The notes: generated from the letters alone by a model not told the origin. DNA of 42,477 nt from Acidobacteriota bacterium (GCA_019247495.1 JAFAOU010000135.1:1-42477); one strand, 5' to 3'. Shown: positions 15,712-23,371, counted from the stretch's first letter. Made by a program: numbers and translations.

Positions 15712-16164
15712 TCATTTCTGCGTCACCAGCAACGAGTAGTGGTTCGCCACGAGTTGCCAGCGGCCTTGCCGCTTCACCCACACTCTGGTGAAGCGATTGT
15801 CGCGGGGAACGGCTTTGCCCTTGTCTTGGCCATCCATCGTTGAGCGGCCGGTCTCCACGGCCGTGTCTCCATAAACGCGCCACAGCACGTCGTCGGTAGT
15901 GATGGACTGGAATCTCAAACTGCCTGACGTGAAGTCGGCAATCACCTGTGGCTTTGTTCTGACAGTACCGCTTGGGCCTATGCCGATAAAATCCTCGGCG
16001 TACAGCCGATCGAGAGCCGCCGCATCAGCGCCGATCTGCGCTTGAATTCGTTCCTGATCCAGTTGCTTAAGGATGGAGACCGGATCTCTTTTGTTTCCCG
16101 CCGATGAGACGCAACCGGTCAGCAGAACAGCGACAAATGCCGAGGCGAGTAGTGGGCTCCTCAT
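15712..16164 (-). CDS. NTF2-fold (DUF4440-like) lipoprotein
   Basis: 150 residues from the ATG at 16164, chosen because GGAGGG lies nine bases upstream; the ATG at 16185 lacks a ribosome site. Signal peptide with lipobox (ASAFVAVLLTGC), then an NTF2-like domain: LDQERIQAQIGADAAALDRLYAEDFIGIGPSGTVRTK and, near the end, FTRVWVKRQGRWQLVANHYSLL. Likely an envelope lipoprotein of unknown ligand. It lies upstream of dinB on the same strand. Confidence 0.85.
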   Translation of the reverse strand: MRSPLLASAFVAVLLTGCVSSAGNKRDPVSILKQLDQERIQAQIGADAAALDRLYAEDFIGIGPSGTVRTKPQVIADFTSGSLRFQSITTDDVLWRVYGDTAVETGRSTMDGQDKGKAVPRDNRFTRVWVKRQGRWQLVANHYSLLVTQK

Positions 16165-16232
16165 GCGTTGTAGCCCTCCATTCATGGGTCGTGCGTGGCG
16201 GTGATGAGCTGTGCGCCCTTCATCGTATCTCG

Positions 16233-16373
16233 ATGTTTCGGGGACTCTTTCTCTGCAGCGCAGTGCGCGCCGGAGCGAAGTTCGCGTCTCCGCGCTGGGA
16301 GATCATTACCAACGTCCTCACGGCGCTGCTGATGCTCTACTTCGCGATCCAGCTCGCCAGGCGCGCAGTTTGA
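16233..16373 (+). CDS. Possible small membrane peptide or gene remnant
   Basis: 46 codons with a normal-looking codon pattern. The translated end (EIITNVLTALLMLYFAIQLARRAV) is a convincing membrane helix with a basic tail, as at the C-terminus of a larger membrane protein. The upstream part is weak and there is no clear ribosome site, so it may be a remnant of a truncated gene rather than an intact one. Confidence 0.25.
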   Translation: MFRGLFLCSAVRAGAKFASPRWEIITNVLTALLMLYFAIQLARRAV

Positions 16374-16590
16374 TTTTTCTTTTGCGGTCCCCCGAGGCCA
16401 GAAAGTCCGGCGGCAGCCGCCAGGCGTCGCCGACTCGACCGTACAATCGATTTGAAGGCTTCCACTCGTGGAGCTGTTCGAAGCCCGTCGTCGATTACGA
16501 CCGAGCATTCCGCAGAGGTGATGCATGTTGCAGCTCTGGCGAGTGCCGAGTCAAACGCGGCTAAGATCTAAGGCTAACCCCAAACGAAAA
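16374..16590. other. Gap with no recognised feature
   Basis: About 215 bases between the possible small peptide and the frameshifted membrane gene. I see no repeat, RNA gene or convincing coding frame. Confidence 0.4.
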
Positions 16591-17201
16591 CTACTGGTCG
16601 GATTTTAGCTTCTGCAATATAAGCGGATTCTTCGCCGCTTCTTCGGTCGCTTCAGCGAACGTCATCCCGATATGCTTTTGATCCCAGGCAGTGACAAATT
16701 GACGTTCCTCGTCGGACTCAAGCTCGGGATTTCGGGATTTGAAGGTCTCGATAGCTTGACGGCGATGTTCGACCGTCCTCACGATCCTGATGCGCTTTAG
16801 TCCGACCTTAGCGCCGAACAGACTGATCGAAACGAACGGAATTCCTATGACGACATCGACCAAGAGTTGGGCCGGCAGGCTGAGATATACGCCCACCGTG
16901 CCACCGACAACAAATACGAATATAGCCAGAAGTAGAAAAAAATATCGCAACGGCGAAGCAGTAAATAGCGTCAAGCTTACCGTGCATGAGCTTTGATGAA
17001 TCACCATCCATGATCATGACTTCGCCAAAGAAAAAGCCACAGCTTGCGCCGGTGCCCATGGAGCCTCGAATGAGTGCGTTCGTCGAAATACCGCGCTACT
17101 CGCGGCGTCAACAAGTTCGCAACAACACTTAGTACGAGAGATCCCAGGGCGCTTGAGATCCAGAACAGTGGCTCTTTGAGAATCGATGACAAGTTAGACA
17201 T
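16591..17201 (-). pseudogene. Frameshifted small membrane-protein gene
   Basis: Three overlapping minus-strand frames together read as one protein. Frame A (from 17201) gives MSNLSSILKEPLFWISSALG then LTPRVARYFDERTHSRLHGHRRK. Frame B continues VMIMDGDSSKLMHGKLDAIYCFAVAIFF. Frame C continues LLLAIFVFVVGGTVGVYLSLPAQ to a TAA-type stop at 16591. The B-to-C switch falls exactly in a run of seven T (seven A on the plus strand, 16936-16942), and the A-to-B switch near another T-rich run (about 17030). Restoring one base at each would give a protein of about 200 residues with three hydrophobic segments. Either true decay, or sequencing error at homopolymers. Confidence 0.5.
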
Positions 17202-17301
17202 CCACGAGAGATCTTACAGCATAGGCGCGAGCGATGCCTGGGAACTAATTCTAGAAGCTCTGCGCCAGCGAGCGGCCACTGCGAAGAGTTGGGCGGGCTT
17301 T

Positions 17302-17709
17302 CTAGCGAAGCCACGCCAGCCAACAGTAGGTCGCCAGTACGAGCACAGTGATGGCGAATGCGGCTTTCTCTTGAAACGGGAACCAGCGAAAAGAACGTTT
17401 ATGACCATGACCATACAATTCGTAGTGCCCAGCGACGGCGATGCCATGACATACGAAGAGAAGAGTGGATAGACCAAATAGTCGCTTCGTCTGGCCTATC
17501 GAGGTGATGTCAAGGGCGGCGCCGAGAAAAACGCCGAGTACCATGGTGAGCATTGCGGCGAGATTAAGATAGTCCGCGGGCGGAAGCCAGACGATGTCAT
17601 TTCGGTTCGCGACCTCTGACTCCTGTGAGATACGCCAACCAAATGCTGTTGCCTGAAACCCGAGAATCACGCCTGCGGCAGTCCAGAGATCACTGAGTGA
17701 CAGATTCAT
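17302..17709 (-). CDS. Small four-helix membrane protein of unknown function
   Basis: 135 residues from the ATG at 17709 (MNLSLSDLWTAAGVILGFQA), preceded by ATGGAG at eight bases; an ATG four codons earlier has no ribosome site. Hydrophobic segments: WTAAGVILGFQATAFGW, LAAMLTMVLGVFLGAALDI, LFGLSTLLFVCHGIAVAGHY and AAFAITVLVLATYCWLAWL. No family recognised. Confidence 0.6.
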   Translation of the reverse strand: MNLSLSDLWTAAGVILGFQATAFGWRISQESEVANRNDIVWLPPADYLNLAAMLTMVLGVFLGAALDITSIGQTKRLFGLSTLLFVCHGIAVAGHYELYGHGHKRSFRWFPFQEKAAFAITVLVLATYCWLAWLR

Positions 17710-17753
17710 GGGTAACTCCATGATGCTGAGGTTCTTTTAGGAAATGTCCTGAC

Positions 17754-17812
17754 GGGGTCAGGCCTTTGTTTTTCCGAGTTACTGAGACACTGCAAATCAA
17801 AGGCCTGACCCC
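17754..17812. repeat. REP palindrome (ggggtcaggcctttg type)
   Basis: A perfect 15-bp inverted repeat (17754-17768 and 17798-17812) around a 29-base loop. The arm matches the REP-like sequence beside the RAYT transposase (22154-22168 and 22313-22327), which suggests that transposase, or a relative, placed it. Confidence 0.8.
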
Positions 17813-17838
17813 TTACAAGGTCTCGGCCGGCTTCCGGC

Positions 17839-18342
17839 CTACCGCTTCTTCCCGCCGACACCGGGCACGGCCGCCACTTGTTTCATCCACGCCGCGATTT
17901 GGCGTTCGTCGAGGTCGTCCACGGATCTGAGCTCCACGCCCCGCGTCGACTTGCCCATCCCCACCGGCGTCACTGGCGGTACCGGCTCGAGCGCCGCACC
18001 GTTCACGAACATGAGCTTGACGTGACCGGCGAAGCCGCCGCAACAGAAGCACCAGCCGTCGCCGACGCCGTAATACGACATGCCCCACTTCACGGAGCGC
18101 TGCAGGCCGGGAAGCGTCCTGGCAGCCAGAGCATCGACACGTTCGGCGATGCCTCGCTGCGGCTGCGGCAGGCTGGCGATGTAAGTGAAGACCGGTTTGT
18201 CGCCGACCGCAGCCTTCGCGGGACTTACCCTGCTGGTCATGGCTTCCGGCAGCGTCGCGGCAGCTTTGCCTCGTGCGGCGGTGCGCTTGGCCGGTTTCCG
18301 GACTGCGGGCTTAGAAGTCTTGTCCGTCTTCAGGGCGGGCAT
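17839..18342 (-). CDS. DUF1801 family protein
   Basis: 167 residues. An N-terminal basic tail rich in Lys/Ala/Arg (about 45 residues, low complexity) is followed by the DUF1801 domain: VFTYIASLPQPQRGIAERVDALAARTLPGLQRSVKWGMSYYG, then FCCGGFAGHVKLMFVNGAAL and RSVDDLDERQIAAWMKQVA. This YdhG-like fold is related to iron-chaperone/frataxin-like domains; its ligand is unproven. The ATG is 31 bases downstream of the attC-like site, a normal cassette arrangement. Confidence 0.82.
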   Translation of the reverse strand: MPALKTDKTSKPAVRKPAKRTAARGKAAATLPEAMTSRVSPAKAAVGDKPVFTYIASLPQPQRGIAERVDALAARTLPGLQRSVKWGMSYYGVGDGWCFCCGGFAGHVKLMFVNGAALEPVPPVTPVGMGKSTRGVELRSVDDLDERQIAAWMKQVAAVPGVGGKKR

Positions 18343-18372
18343 AGTGGTCTCGTGTACCTCGGCAGTGTGCGG

Positions 18373-18466
18373 GCCTAACGGCTCTGCGCTTCAACGGACT
18401 GCGTGCTGCGCGCAGAACAAGACTAGCAGAGGACGGCAGGCAGTCCGCTGCAAGCGCTTGTTGGGC
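18373..18466 (-). mobile_element. attC-like recombination site
   Basis: 94 bp. The ends match the integron consensus: GCCTAAC (18373-18379) and GTTGGGC (18460-18466), complementary except for one G-T wobble. Inside, gcgcttcaacggactgc (18386-18402) pairs with 18440-18457, apart from one unpaired base and one mismatch. A single bulged base in one arm is a hallmark of attC and orients the site on the minus strand. The site lies 135 bases after the stop of the NTF2-like gene and 31 bases before the DUF1801 gene, both on that strand. No integrase is in view. Confidence 0.6.
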
Positions 18467-18544
18467 TGCTTTCGACCAACCACGCTTTCGGCGGACGAGC
18501 GCTCCGCCACGCGTTGCCGACCACGAGAACTCACCACCGAAGAT

Positions 18545-18560
18545 CGAAGGCCTGACCCCT
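18545..18560. repeat. Solitary REP half-site
   Basis: cgaaggcctgacccct matches one arm of the REP palindromes at 17754-17812 and 22154-22327, but no partner arm is nearby. Confidence 0.55.
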
Positions 18561-18601
18561 GCCGTCTCCGCTCCTGCGACCTGGTTCGACGACGTCTTGA
18601 T

Positions 18602-19042
18602 TCAGAGCCGGGACAGCAAGGTTCCCTGGTGATACACGATCTTCCAACCTTCCGCGGTAGACCGCCAGATTGTGGCTCTCCGACTCTCGCGCGACCCTTG
18701 AAGCAGAGCGTAGGTGAGAAGATACACGCTCTCTGATAACTCTTGGCAGCGGAAATCTTTCGATTGAAGGCTCTCCTCTTCCACCGGCTTGCTGTACCGT
18801 CTTTCGAGCTCGTCCAATACCTCTTCGCGGCTGTAGCGCTTTCCGGAGGCGCCCACCTCCCAGAATGTGGTTTCGGTCATTCTTTCGAAGTCCGCGCGCG
18901 AAGTGCCGAACTCGGGACGATGAAAGATGGGTTCCCGCGCGACCAGCTGCTCCAGAACATGGGCCAATCGGTCGTCGGTGGCGGGCTCGAATCCCGGGAC
19001 GGGCGAATCACTCGCCTCGCTGGATTTAGAGTTCACAATCAC
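18602..19042 (-). CDS. NTF2-fold (DUF4440) protein
   Basis: 146 residues. An N-terminal acidic, disordered-looking 25 residues precedes LVAREPIFHRPEFGTSRADFERMTETTFWEVGASGKRYSREEVLDELERRY. The domain ends ESRRATIWRSTAEGWKIVYHQGTLL. EPIFHRPEFG and GWKIVYHQGT are characteristic of this DUF4440 group. Function unknown. It is the third NTF2-fold gene in 4 kb on this strand. Its 3' end faces the attC-like site, so it may be the cassette that site belongs to (inferred). Start is GTG at 19042. Confidence 0.83.
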   Translation of the reverse strand: MIVNSKSSEASDSPVPGFEPATDDRLAHVLEQLVAREPIFHRPEFGTSRADFERMTETTFWEVGASGKRYSREEVLDELERRYSKPVEEESLQSKDFRCQELSESVYLLTYALLQGSRESRRATIWRSTAEGWKIVYHQGTLLSRL

Positions 19043-19132
19043 AAGGATACAGCGCGTCGGCTAATGTTTTTCGGCTCAGCCGCGTAGGCCGCGACGCGAG
19101 ATCGCAGCACCGACGCTTGAGTGGGCGGCGCG

Positions 19133-19547
19133 TTACGTCGGCTGCAGGCATGAGCTGCGCGGCGAGACAAGTACCGGTTGCAATTTGCGAATTTCGGGTT
19201 CGCATTCCGGCTGCCATGGAAACGACTGATTTCGATCGGGCCACAACATTTGAATCATTGGGCAAGAGCGCGACCCATAGAAGTCGATGTCTCTACCGAA
19301 ATAGTCTCCGTAGAACGTAGGCTCGACTGCGATGAAGGCGACTTCGTATCCGTCGATAAGATGATCGTACCGACAGCCCGCCTCGAATTTAGCACCGTCC
19401 TTAATGTCGTCAACGATGTTGTTGATGAATGCGTGCGCCCGGTCTCCGAACAAACCGACGACGACGATCTCTGGGTGGCCGAAGGTGGCGAAAACACCCA
19501 CTGAGTAGCTGTGCGGGGGATGCTCGCGAGCGGCCTATCTCGATGTT
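19133..19547 (-). pseudogene. DUF4262-like gene, N-terminal region missing
   Basis: The frame reads PHSYSVGVFATFGHPEIVVVG, then GDRAHAFINNIVDDIKDG, YDHLIDGYEVAF, DIDFYGSRSCP and MLWPDRNQSFPW, which is the DUF4262 domain. The frame is open upstream only to a TGA at 19548-19550, inside a family 2 hairpin, and offers no ATG before the domain starts; GTG at 19501 is the only nearby start. DUF4262 proteins normally have 30-40 more residues at the N-terminus. The simplest reading is that the hairpin element replaced the 5' end. Confidence 0.6.
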
Positions 19548-19624
19548 TCATACGGAGACGCGGGGATCGCGGAGAGAAGCAGGTTTTGATTTTCTCCGCC
19601 TCCTCCGCGCCTCCGCGTGAAACC
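19545..19624. repeat. Hairpin repeat, family 2 (8-9-nt unit), full copy
   Basis: The arms gtttcatacggagacgcgg... and ...ctccgcgcctccgcgtgaaac pair over roughly 30 bases with several mismatches. The centre is aagcaggttttgattttctcc. Units of 8-9 nt (acgcggag, cctccgcg) repeat through both arms. It abuts the truncated DUF4262 gene on one side and a minisatellite on the other. Confidence 0.82.
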
Positions 19625-19664
19625 GTTCTCCTTCCCGACACAAAGCAGCCTCTTTCGAACGGAT

Positions 19665-19880
19665 AACGACTCCCCTTGCAAGCGACTCAGCCCCTTTGCA
19701 AGCGACTCGGTTCCCCTTGCAAGCGACCTCGGTTTTCTTTGCAAGCGACTCCGTTCCCTTTGCAAACGACTCCGTTCCCTTTTCAAGCAACTCCGTTCCC
19801 TTTGCAAGCGACTCCGCTCCCTTTGCAAGCGACCTCGGCTCCCTTCGCAAGCGACTCGTTTCCCCTTGCGAGAGACCGCG
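19665..19880. repeat. 21-bp tandem minisatellite
   Basis: About ten head-to-tail units, mostly 21 bases (some 20 or 22), with consensus caagcgactccgttccctt plus tg. Because 21 is a multiple of three, most frames are open and show seven-residue repeats (for example SLAKGTE on the minus strand). Variation such as caaacgactc and caagcaactc gives a degenerate array. No ribosome site or stable reading frame is convincing, so it is called non-coding. Confidence 0.85.
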
Positions 19881-20350
19881 GTTCGCTTCGAAGAGTTTCC
19901 ACACTCATGCGAGAGACCGGGTTGACTCTTCGAAAGAGGGGACCTCTCTCGAGAGGCGCCGTAACCATCAAGTCAAAAAATAGTACACGTACAAAGCATT
20001 GACATTCGAAAACTGCGGGCTTACCTTGCCTAGTCACGCAGAGGCGACGCCTGAGTCATAGCGTCCGAGTCCCGAGCCAGAATCCGGTGGGGAGCACATG
20101 ACCGGATTTGACAATGAGGTGCAGCTTCCGTCGCGCTTGAGCAAGGGCAAGCCGGAATCTGATGCAAGTGGGGTCGAGCGTTAGCTCCTCCAGCCTCATC
20201 ACAACATGCGTTCCTCCGGGGCTCGCTACCCGCGGAGGCAGGCGAGCGACGGTTTGCGACGGACGCTCTTTGACGTTTCACCAGGACTCCTCCCGAGTTG
20301 CGCAGACAGCGCGAGCGGCGTCCTATCACCGATGAGAAAGGAGAAGCATC
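19881..20350. other. Long leader/intergenic region before the helical-protein operon
   Basis: About 470 bases without a gene. A candidate plus-strand promoter has TTGACA at 19999-20004, a 17-base gap and TACCTT at 20022-20027; the weak -10 makes it tentative. If used, it gives a leader of about 310 bases. A small palindrome, cctccgggg...cccgcggagg, lies at about 20211-20236. An AAGGAG site precedes the gene at 20351. Confidence 0.35.
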
Positions 20351-20878
20351 ATGGTTAGTCAAGCAGTAGCCAACGGATCCGCTGCCACAGCGGAACAGGA
20401 ACCGGCCGTGACTCCGGAATCGGTCGTAGAGAGCGTCCGCGCACTCCGCGCGCTGATTCCCAACTACGTGCAGTTGCCGATTCCGACAGCGCGGACGCTG
20501 CAGTCGGTAGCAGCGCTGAACCCCGACTTCACGCAGGCGGCGATCAATGCCGTCAGCGCCTCGGAGACCGTGCAGGCGACGGTCGGACAGACCGCCGAGG
20601 AGCTGCAGGCAGCAGTCGACGCCACGGCGAGGTGGACGATGGTCCGCGACGAGCTCAAGGCGACGCTCGACGGCGTCACCTCGGCCGTCCTCACCATGAA
20701 ACACAGCCTCGGCCAGTCGGTCCTGCTGACCTACACGGTCAGCAAGAAGCTGGTCAAAGTGCCGCAGCACGCCAACCTGCTGCCCCACGTCGCGCTGATG
20801 CGGAAGACCAACCGCCTCGGCCGCAACCGCAAGGTCCAGCCGCCTGCGCCCGAGCCCTCGCCCGCGCCGCACGTCTGA
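20351..20878 (+). CDS. Helical protein of unknown function (related to the next gene)
   Basis: 175 residues, preceded by gaaaggag at seven bases. The central part is predicted-looking helical with few Cys or aromatics: ESVVESVRALRALIPNYVQLP, TVGQTAEELQAAVDATARW, DELKATLDGVTSAVLTMKHSL. Near the C-terminus comes VPQHANLLPHVALMRKTNR, which resembles PEHAHLIPLVEKMREAYR in the following gene, and both begin with a VRxxxP-type helix start. The tail PPAPEPSPAPH is Pro-rich. No named family recognised. A strong hairpin (20899-20925) separates it from the following gene. Confidence 0.7.
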   Translation: MVSQAVANGSAATAEQEPAVTPESVVESVRALRALIPNYVQLPIPTARTLQSVAALNPDFTQAAINAVSASETVQATVGQTAEELQAAVDATARWTMVRDELKATLDGVTSAVLTMKHSLGQSVLLTYTVSKKLVKVPQHANLLPHVALMRKTNRLGRNRKVQPPAPEPSPAPHV

Positions 20879-20898
20879 AGTAACCAAATCCCGGTCAG

Positions 20899-20925
20899 CC
20901 GGGCGCGCCGGAGAGGCGCGCCCGG
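20899..20925. terminator. GC-rich hairpin between the two helical-protein genes
   Basis: Perfect 11-bp stem ccgggcgcgcc / ggcgcgcccgg with a 5-base loop, ending five bases before the GGAGG site of the next gene. It could be a partial terminator or stabiliser that sets the ratio of the two proteins. Confidence 0.6.
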
Positions 20926-20940
20926 CATTTGGAGGATTCA

Positions 20941-21309
20941 ATGACAAAACAGAAGGTCGACGTAGAAGGGATTCTCGATACCCTCGCCGCCGTCCGCCAA
21001 CAGGTCCCGCACCTCGCCGACGCTCCCCCACGCGACGCGACGGGCACCGCAACACTCCTCGGCAGCAGCGACGAGGCGATGGAACTCTTCGAAATGGAGA
21101 CGCTCGCCGACGCCCTCGACTCATTCGCCGGCGAACTGTCCGACTCGATCGAAACCGCCCGCGAACAAGCAACGGCCGGCGCCTTGGAGATCTACTACGC
21201 CGCCCAGGAACTGGCCAAGAACCCCGAGCATGCGCACCTGATCCCGTTAGTCGAAAAGATGCGCGAAGCCTATCGCCGCGATTACGGAACGGACCTTCCG
21301 GAGAGGTGA
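20941..21309 (+). CDS. Helical protein of unknown function (related to the previous gene)
   Basis: 122 residues from the ATG at 20941 with GGAGG six bases upstream. Opens ILDTLAAVRQQVPHLADAP, continues with a Glu-rich helix (EAMELFEMETLADALDSFAGEL) and a long helix (IETAREQATAGALEIYYAAQELA), and closes NPEHAHLIPLVEKMREAYRRDYG. The start (VRxxxPxxxxxP) and the closing H-A-xLxPxVxxMR motif match the upstream gene, so the two are homologous halves of one system or paralogues acting together. No family name recognised. Confidence 0.7.
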   Translation: MTKQKVDVEGILDTLAAVRQQVPHLADAPPRDATGTATLLGSSDEAMELFEMETLADALDSFAGELSDSIETAREQATAGALEIYYAAQELAKNPEHAHLIPLVEKMREAYRRDYGTDLPER

Positions 21310-21455
21310 ATGCATCGGTGTCGCCTTGCTTAGTGGCGATCAAGGCCGGTTGATGCAGCGGTGCAGCGACGGATCTGTGCGGTGAATAAGAACGAAGAGA
21401 AAGGCTGATCCCTTTCTGTCTCTCCGTCGGCTGCTGCGAAGAGTTAGTCAGCGGG

Positions 21456-22046
21456 TTAGGGCGTTTTGATAGGCACGCGGCTAGGAAACTCGTAGATGAA
21501 CTTGAGCAGCATTTCTATGAACGTTATGAGTTGCTCGGCGTCAGGTCGAGACATCATCCTAATTTCATGCGTTGCTTCGTTCCCTTTGCTCCGAATGTGG
21601 TCCACCCACCCGCGACCGTTCGGCGGCACGAAGCCTTTGTTCGCTAGAAACTCAACGTATTCGAAGAAGTTCTTTCCTGGCTGGTCACCTTGGGCGACGG
21701 CGATGCTCATGAGGAGCTTGCGTGCGCAGAGGACCGCCCCGGTGTACGCGGACGCAGCGACACAATTGCGAGCTTCGCGGTACAGATTTTCAACGTCGGC
21801 AGGGAGGCCTTGGACCTCTTCGCCAGGCGCGACGTCCGGAATCTGCTGATCGACGCCGAAGAATGTTGGGTACATGCAATTCGGACAAAGTTGCAACGTG
21901 ACAGGCACGTCGGGCTGGTTTTGGTCTGGCGGTTTGGATCCCTGCCAACCCAGAATGGACGAGACAACCTTCCCGCAGTAGCCGCACTTGTAGACTCGCG
22001 GTTGGCTCTGCTGGACGCCACTCCAGTTCAATCTGGTCAAAGCCAT
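21456..22046 (-). CDS. DUF4145 domain protein with zinc-binding knuckles
   Basis: 196 residues from the ATG at 22046 (MALTRLNWSGVQQSQP); a longer start at 22076 has no better signal. Two cysteine knuckles, CGYCGK (residues about 21-26) and CPNCMYP (about 54-60), bind a probable zinc ion. The DUF4145 helical domain follows: DVENLYREARNCVAASAYTGAVLCARKLL, then DHIRSKGNEATHEIRMMSRPDAEQLITFIEMLL. Such domains occur in restriction-modification and other defence-type proteins; on its own, a function cannot be given. Confidence 0.82.
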   Translation of the reverse strand: MALTRLNWSGVQQSQPRVYKCGYCGKVVSSILGWQGSKPPDQNQPDVPVTLQLCPNCMYPTFFGVDQQIPDVAPGEEVQGLPADVENLYREARNCVAASAYTGAVLCARKLLMSIAVAQGDQPGKNFFEYVEFLANKGFVPPNGRGWVDHIRSKGNEATHEIRMMSRPDAEQLITFIEMLLKFIYEFPSRVPIKTP

Positions 22047-22153
22047 CGCCGTGTCCGAAGCGGCGTATGTTAGCACCGCCCGGCATCGCAGGTCTGCTGC
22101 GCTTCGGTTTACAAACGAAGTCGAGAACTCCGACGAGGGTCAAGAACTCCGAC

Positions 22154-22327
22154 GAGGGTCAGGCCTTCGGTTCTCTGTTCATGTTGGTTACGTTGAGCTA
22201 CAAGCCTGCTGGCCGACGAAATGGAGGGTTCAAATAATCATGGCCCCGAACAAGAGTCGAGTTGGATGCTCTAAGTGTCGATGGCTAAAGGCCTTGATAA
22301 CTTGCGAAGAAAGAAGGCCTGACCCTC
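22154..22327. repeat. REP inverted repeat upstream of the RAYT gene
   Basis: gagggtcaggccttc (22154-22168) and gaaggcctgaccctc (22313-22327) form a perfect 15-bp inverted pair, 144 bases apart, immediately before the transposase start. Just outside the left arm, an 18-19-base segment (aactccgacgagggtcaag) is tandemly duplicated (about 22126-22160). Confidence 0.8.
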
Positions 22328-22365
22328 TACTCGTACTCGTGACCCTGAGGGATCCTCGGCGCGTT

Positions 22366-23320
22366 ATGGCACGACCGTTACGACTTGAATTCGAAGGCGC
22401 TCTCTATCATCTGACGCCACGCGGCAATGAACGCAGGCCGATCTTCCGAACCAATGGGGATCGCCAGGCATTTCTCGACTTCCTCGGCATGGCGGCGAAG
22501 CGGTTCGGCTGGTCGGTCACGGCCTGGGTGCTGATGACCAATCACTTTCACCTCATCATTCAGACGCCTCAACCGAACCTCTCCCGCGGTATGCACTGGA
22601 TCAACAGCACCTACGCCGCATGGTTCAATCGCGTGCACAAGATGCGGACATCTGTTCCAGGGGCGGTTCAAGACTTTCCTCATCGAGAAGGAGGCTTACT
22701 TCGCCGAGGTGCTGCGCTATACGGTGCTCAACCCGGTGCGCGCGAAGATGGTGGAGCGTCCCGAGAACTACAAGTGGTCGAGCTACCGGGCCACGGCGGG
22801 ACTGGAGCCGGCGCCGGATTGGTTCGACCTCACCGCGGCGCTTGCCTTTTTTCATCCTGATCGTCCTTACTGCTAACCTGAGTTATGGGGGTTCGTCCTG
22901 GCCGGCATCGGAGCTGAGGACAGACTATGGGAGAAGCTGACGAAGAAGATCTATCTCGGCACCGACGTGGACGCGGGCGATGAGGAAGGTTGTGGAGATC
23001 AAACCGCGCTCGACCGATCATCCGAGAGCGCAGCGCGCGGTAGGGCGTCCAAGAATGCACGCGATCGTCGAAGCGGTCGCCAAAGCTGCGGGCGCGACGC
23101 GGTCATGGATCCGAACGACACGGGGCAACGCGCTGCGACGACTGGCCGCATGGATCGGCTGGCACGAGGGATGGCTCACGTTGCGATCAATCCCGCCGGC
23201 GTTCTGCTCCGAAGCGACGGCCACGTCTCAGGCCTGATCCGACGATGCGACGGGGAGTTCAGCGCCAACCCGATCCTCCTCCGGTATCTCGACACGGGGC
23301 TTGCGACGCTGTGCGCCTAA
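22366..23320 (+). pseudogene. REP-associated tyrosine transposase (RAYT), frameshifted
   Basis: Starts MARPLRLEFEGALYHLTPRGNERRPIF and has the Y1/HUH signatures TNHFHLIIQTP (HxH) and NSTYAAWFNRVHK (catalytic Tyr). Near 22640 the frame shifts by one; the expected continuation GHLFQGRFKTFLIEKEAYFAEVLRYTVLNPVRAKMV is in another frame, up to TAA at 22874. A downstream frame gives FVLAGIGAEDRLWEKLTKKIYLG, then RKVVEIKPRSTDHPRAQRAVGRPRM, and, after another shift, SDGHVSGLIRRCDGE to the stop at 23320. Together these make a long-form RAYT of about 320 residues with a C-terminal helix-turn-helix region. With two or more shifts it is not functional as read. RAYTs move REP palindromes; matching REPs occur here. 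Confidence 0.85.
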
Positions 23321-23337
23321 ACACTTCCTCTCGACCT

Positions 23338-23371
23338 CGGGCGCACCAACCGGGTCGGATGAGTGCGCCCG
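23338..23371. terminator. Hairpin after the RAYT remnant
   Basis: A perfect 9-bp stem cgggcgcac / gtgcgcccg with a 16-base loop, 18 bases after the RAYT stop. No T-run, so terminator activity is uncertain. Confidence 0.4.

Noticed and set aside
19054..19145. Second attC-like site between the DUF4440 and DUF4262 genes.
   Set aside because: The end boxes do not fit the consensus and the inner arms do not pair well, unlike the site at 18373-18466.
19665..19880. CRISPR array.
   Set aside because: Units are contiguous with no unique spacers between them.
19548..19904. Open frames through the minisatellite (for example 118 codons on the minus strand).
   Set aside because: The 21-base period leaves most frames open by itself; no ribosome site or conserved ends were seen.
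20106..20140. TTGACA-like -35 box before the helical-protein operon.
   Set aside because: No -10 box at suitable spacing; the pair at 19999-20027 is a little better.
20030..21343. A 437-codon minus-strand frame opposite the two helical-protein genes.
   Set aside because: Arg-rich composition of a shadow frame; the plus strand has two genes with ribosome sites and shared motifs.
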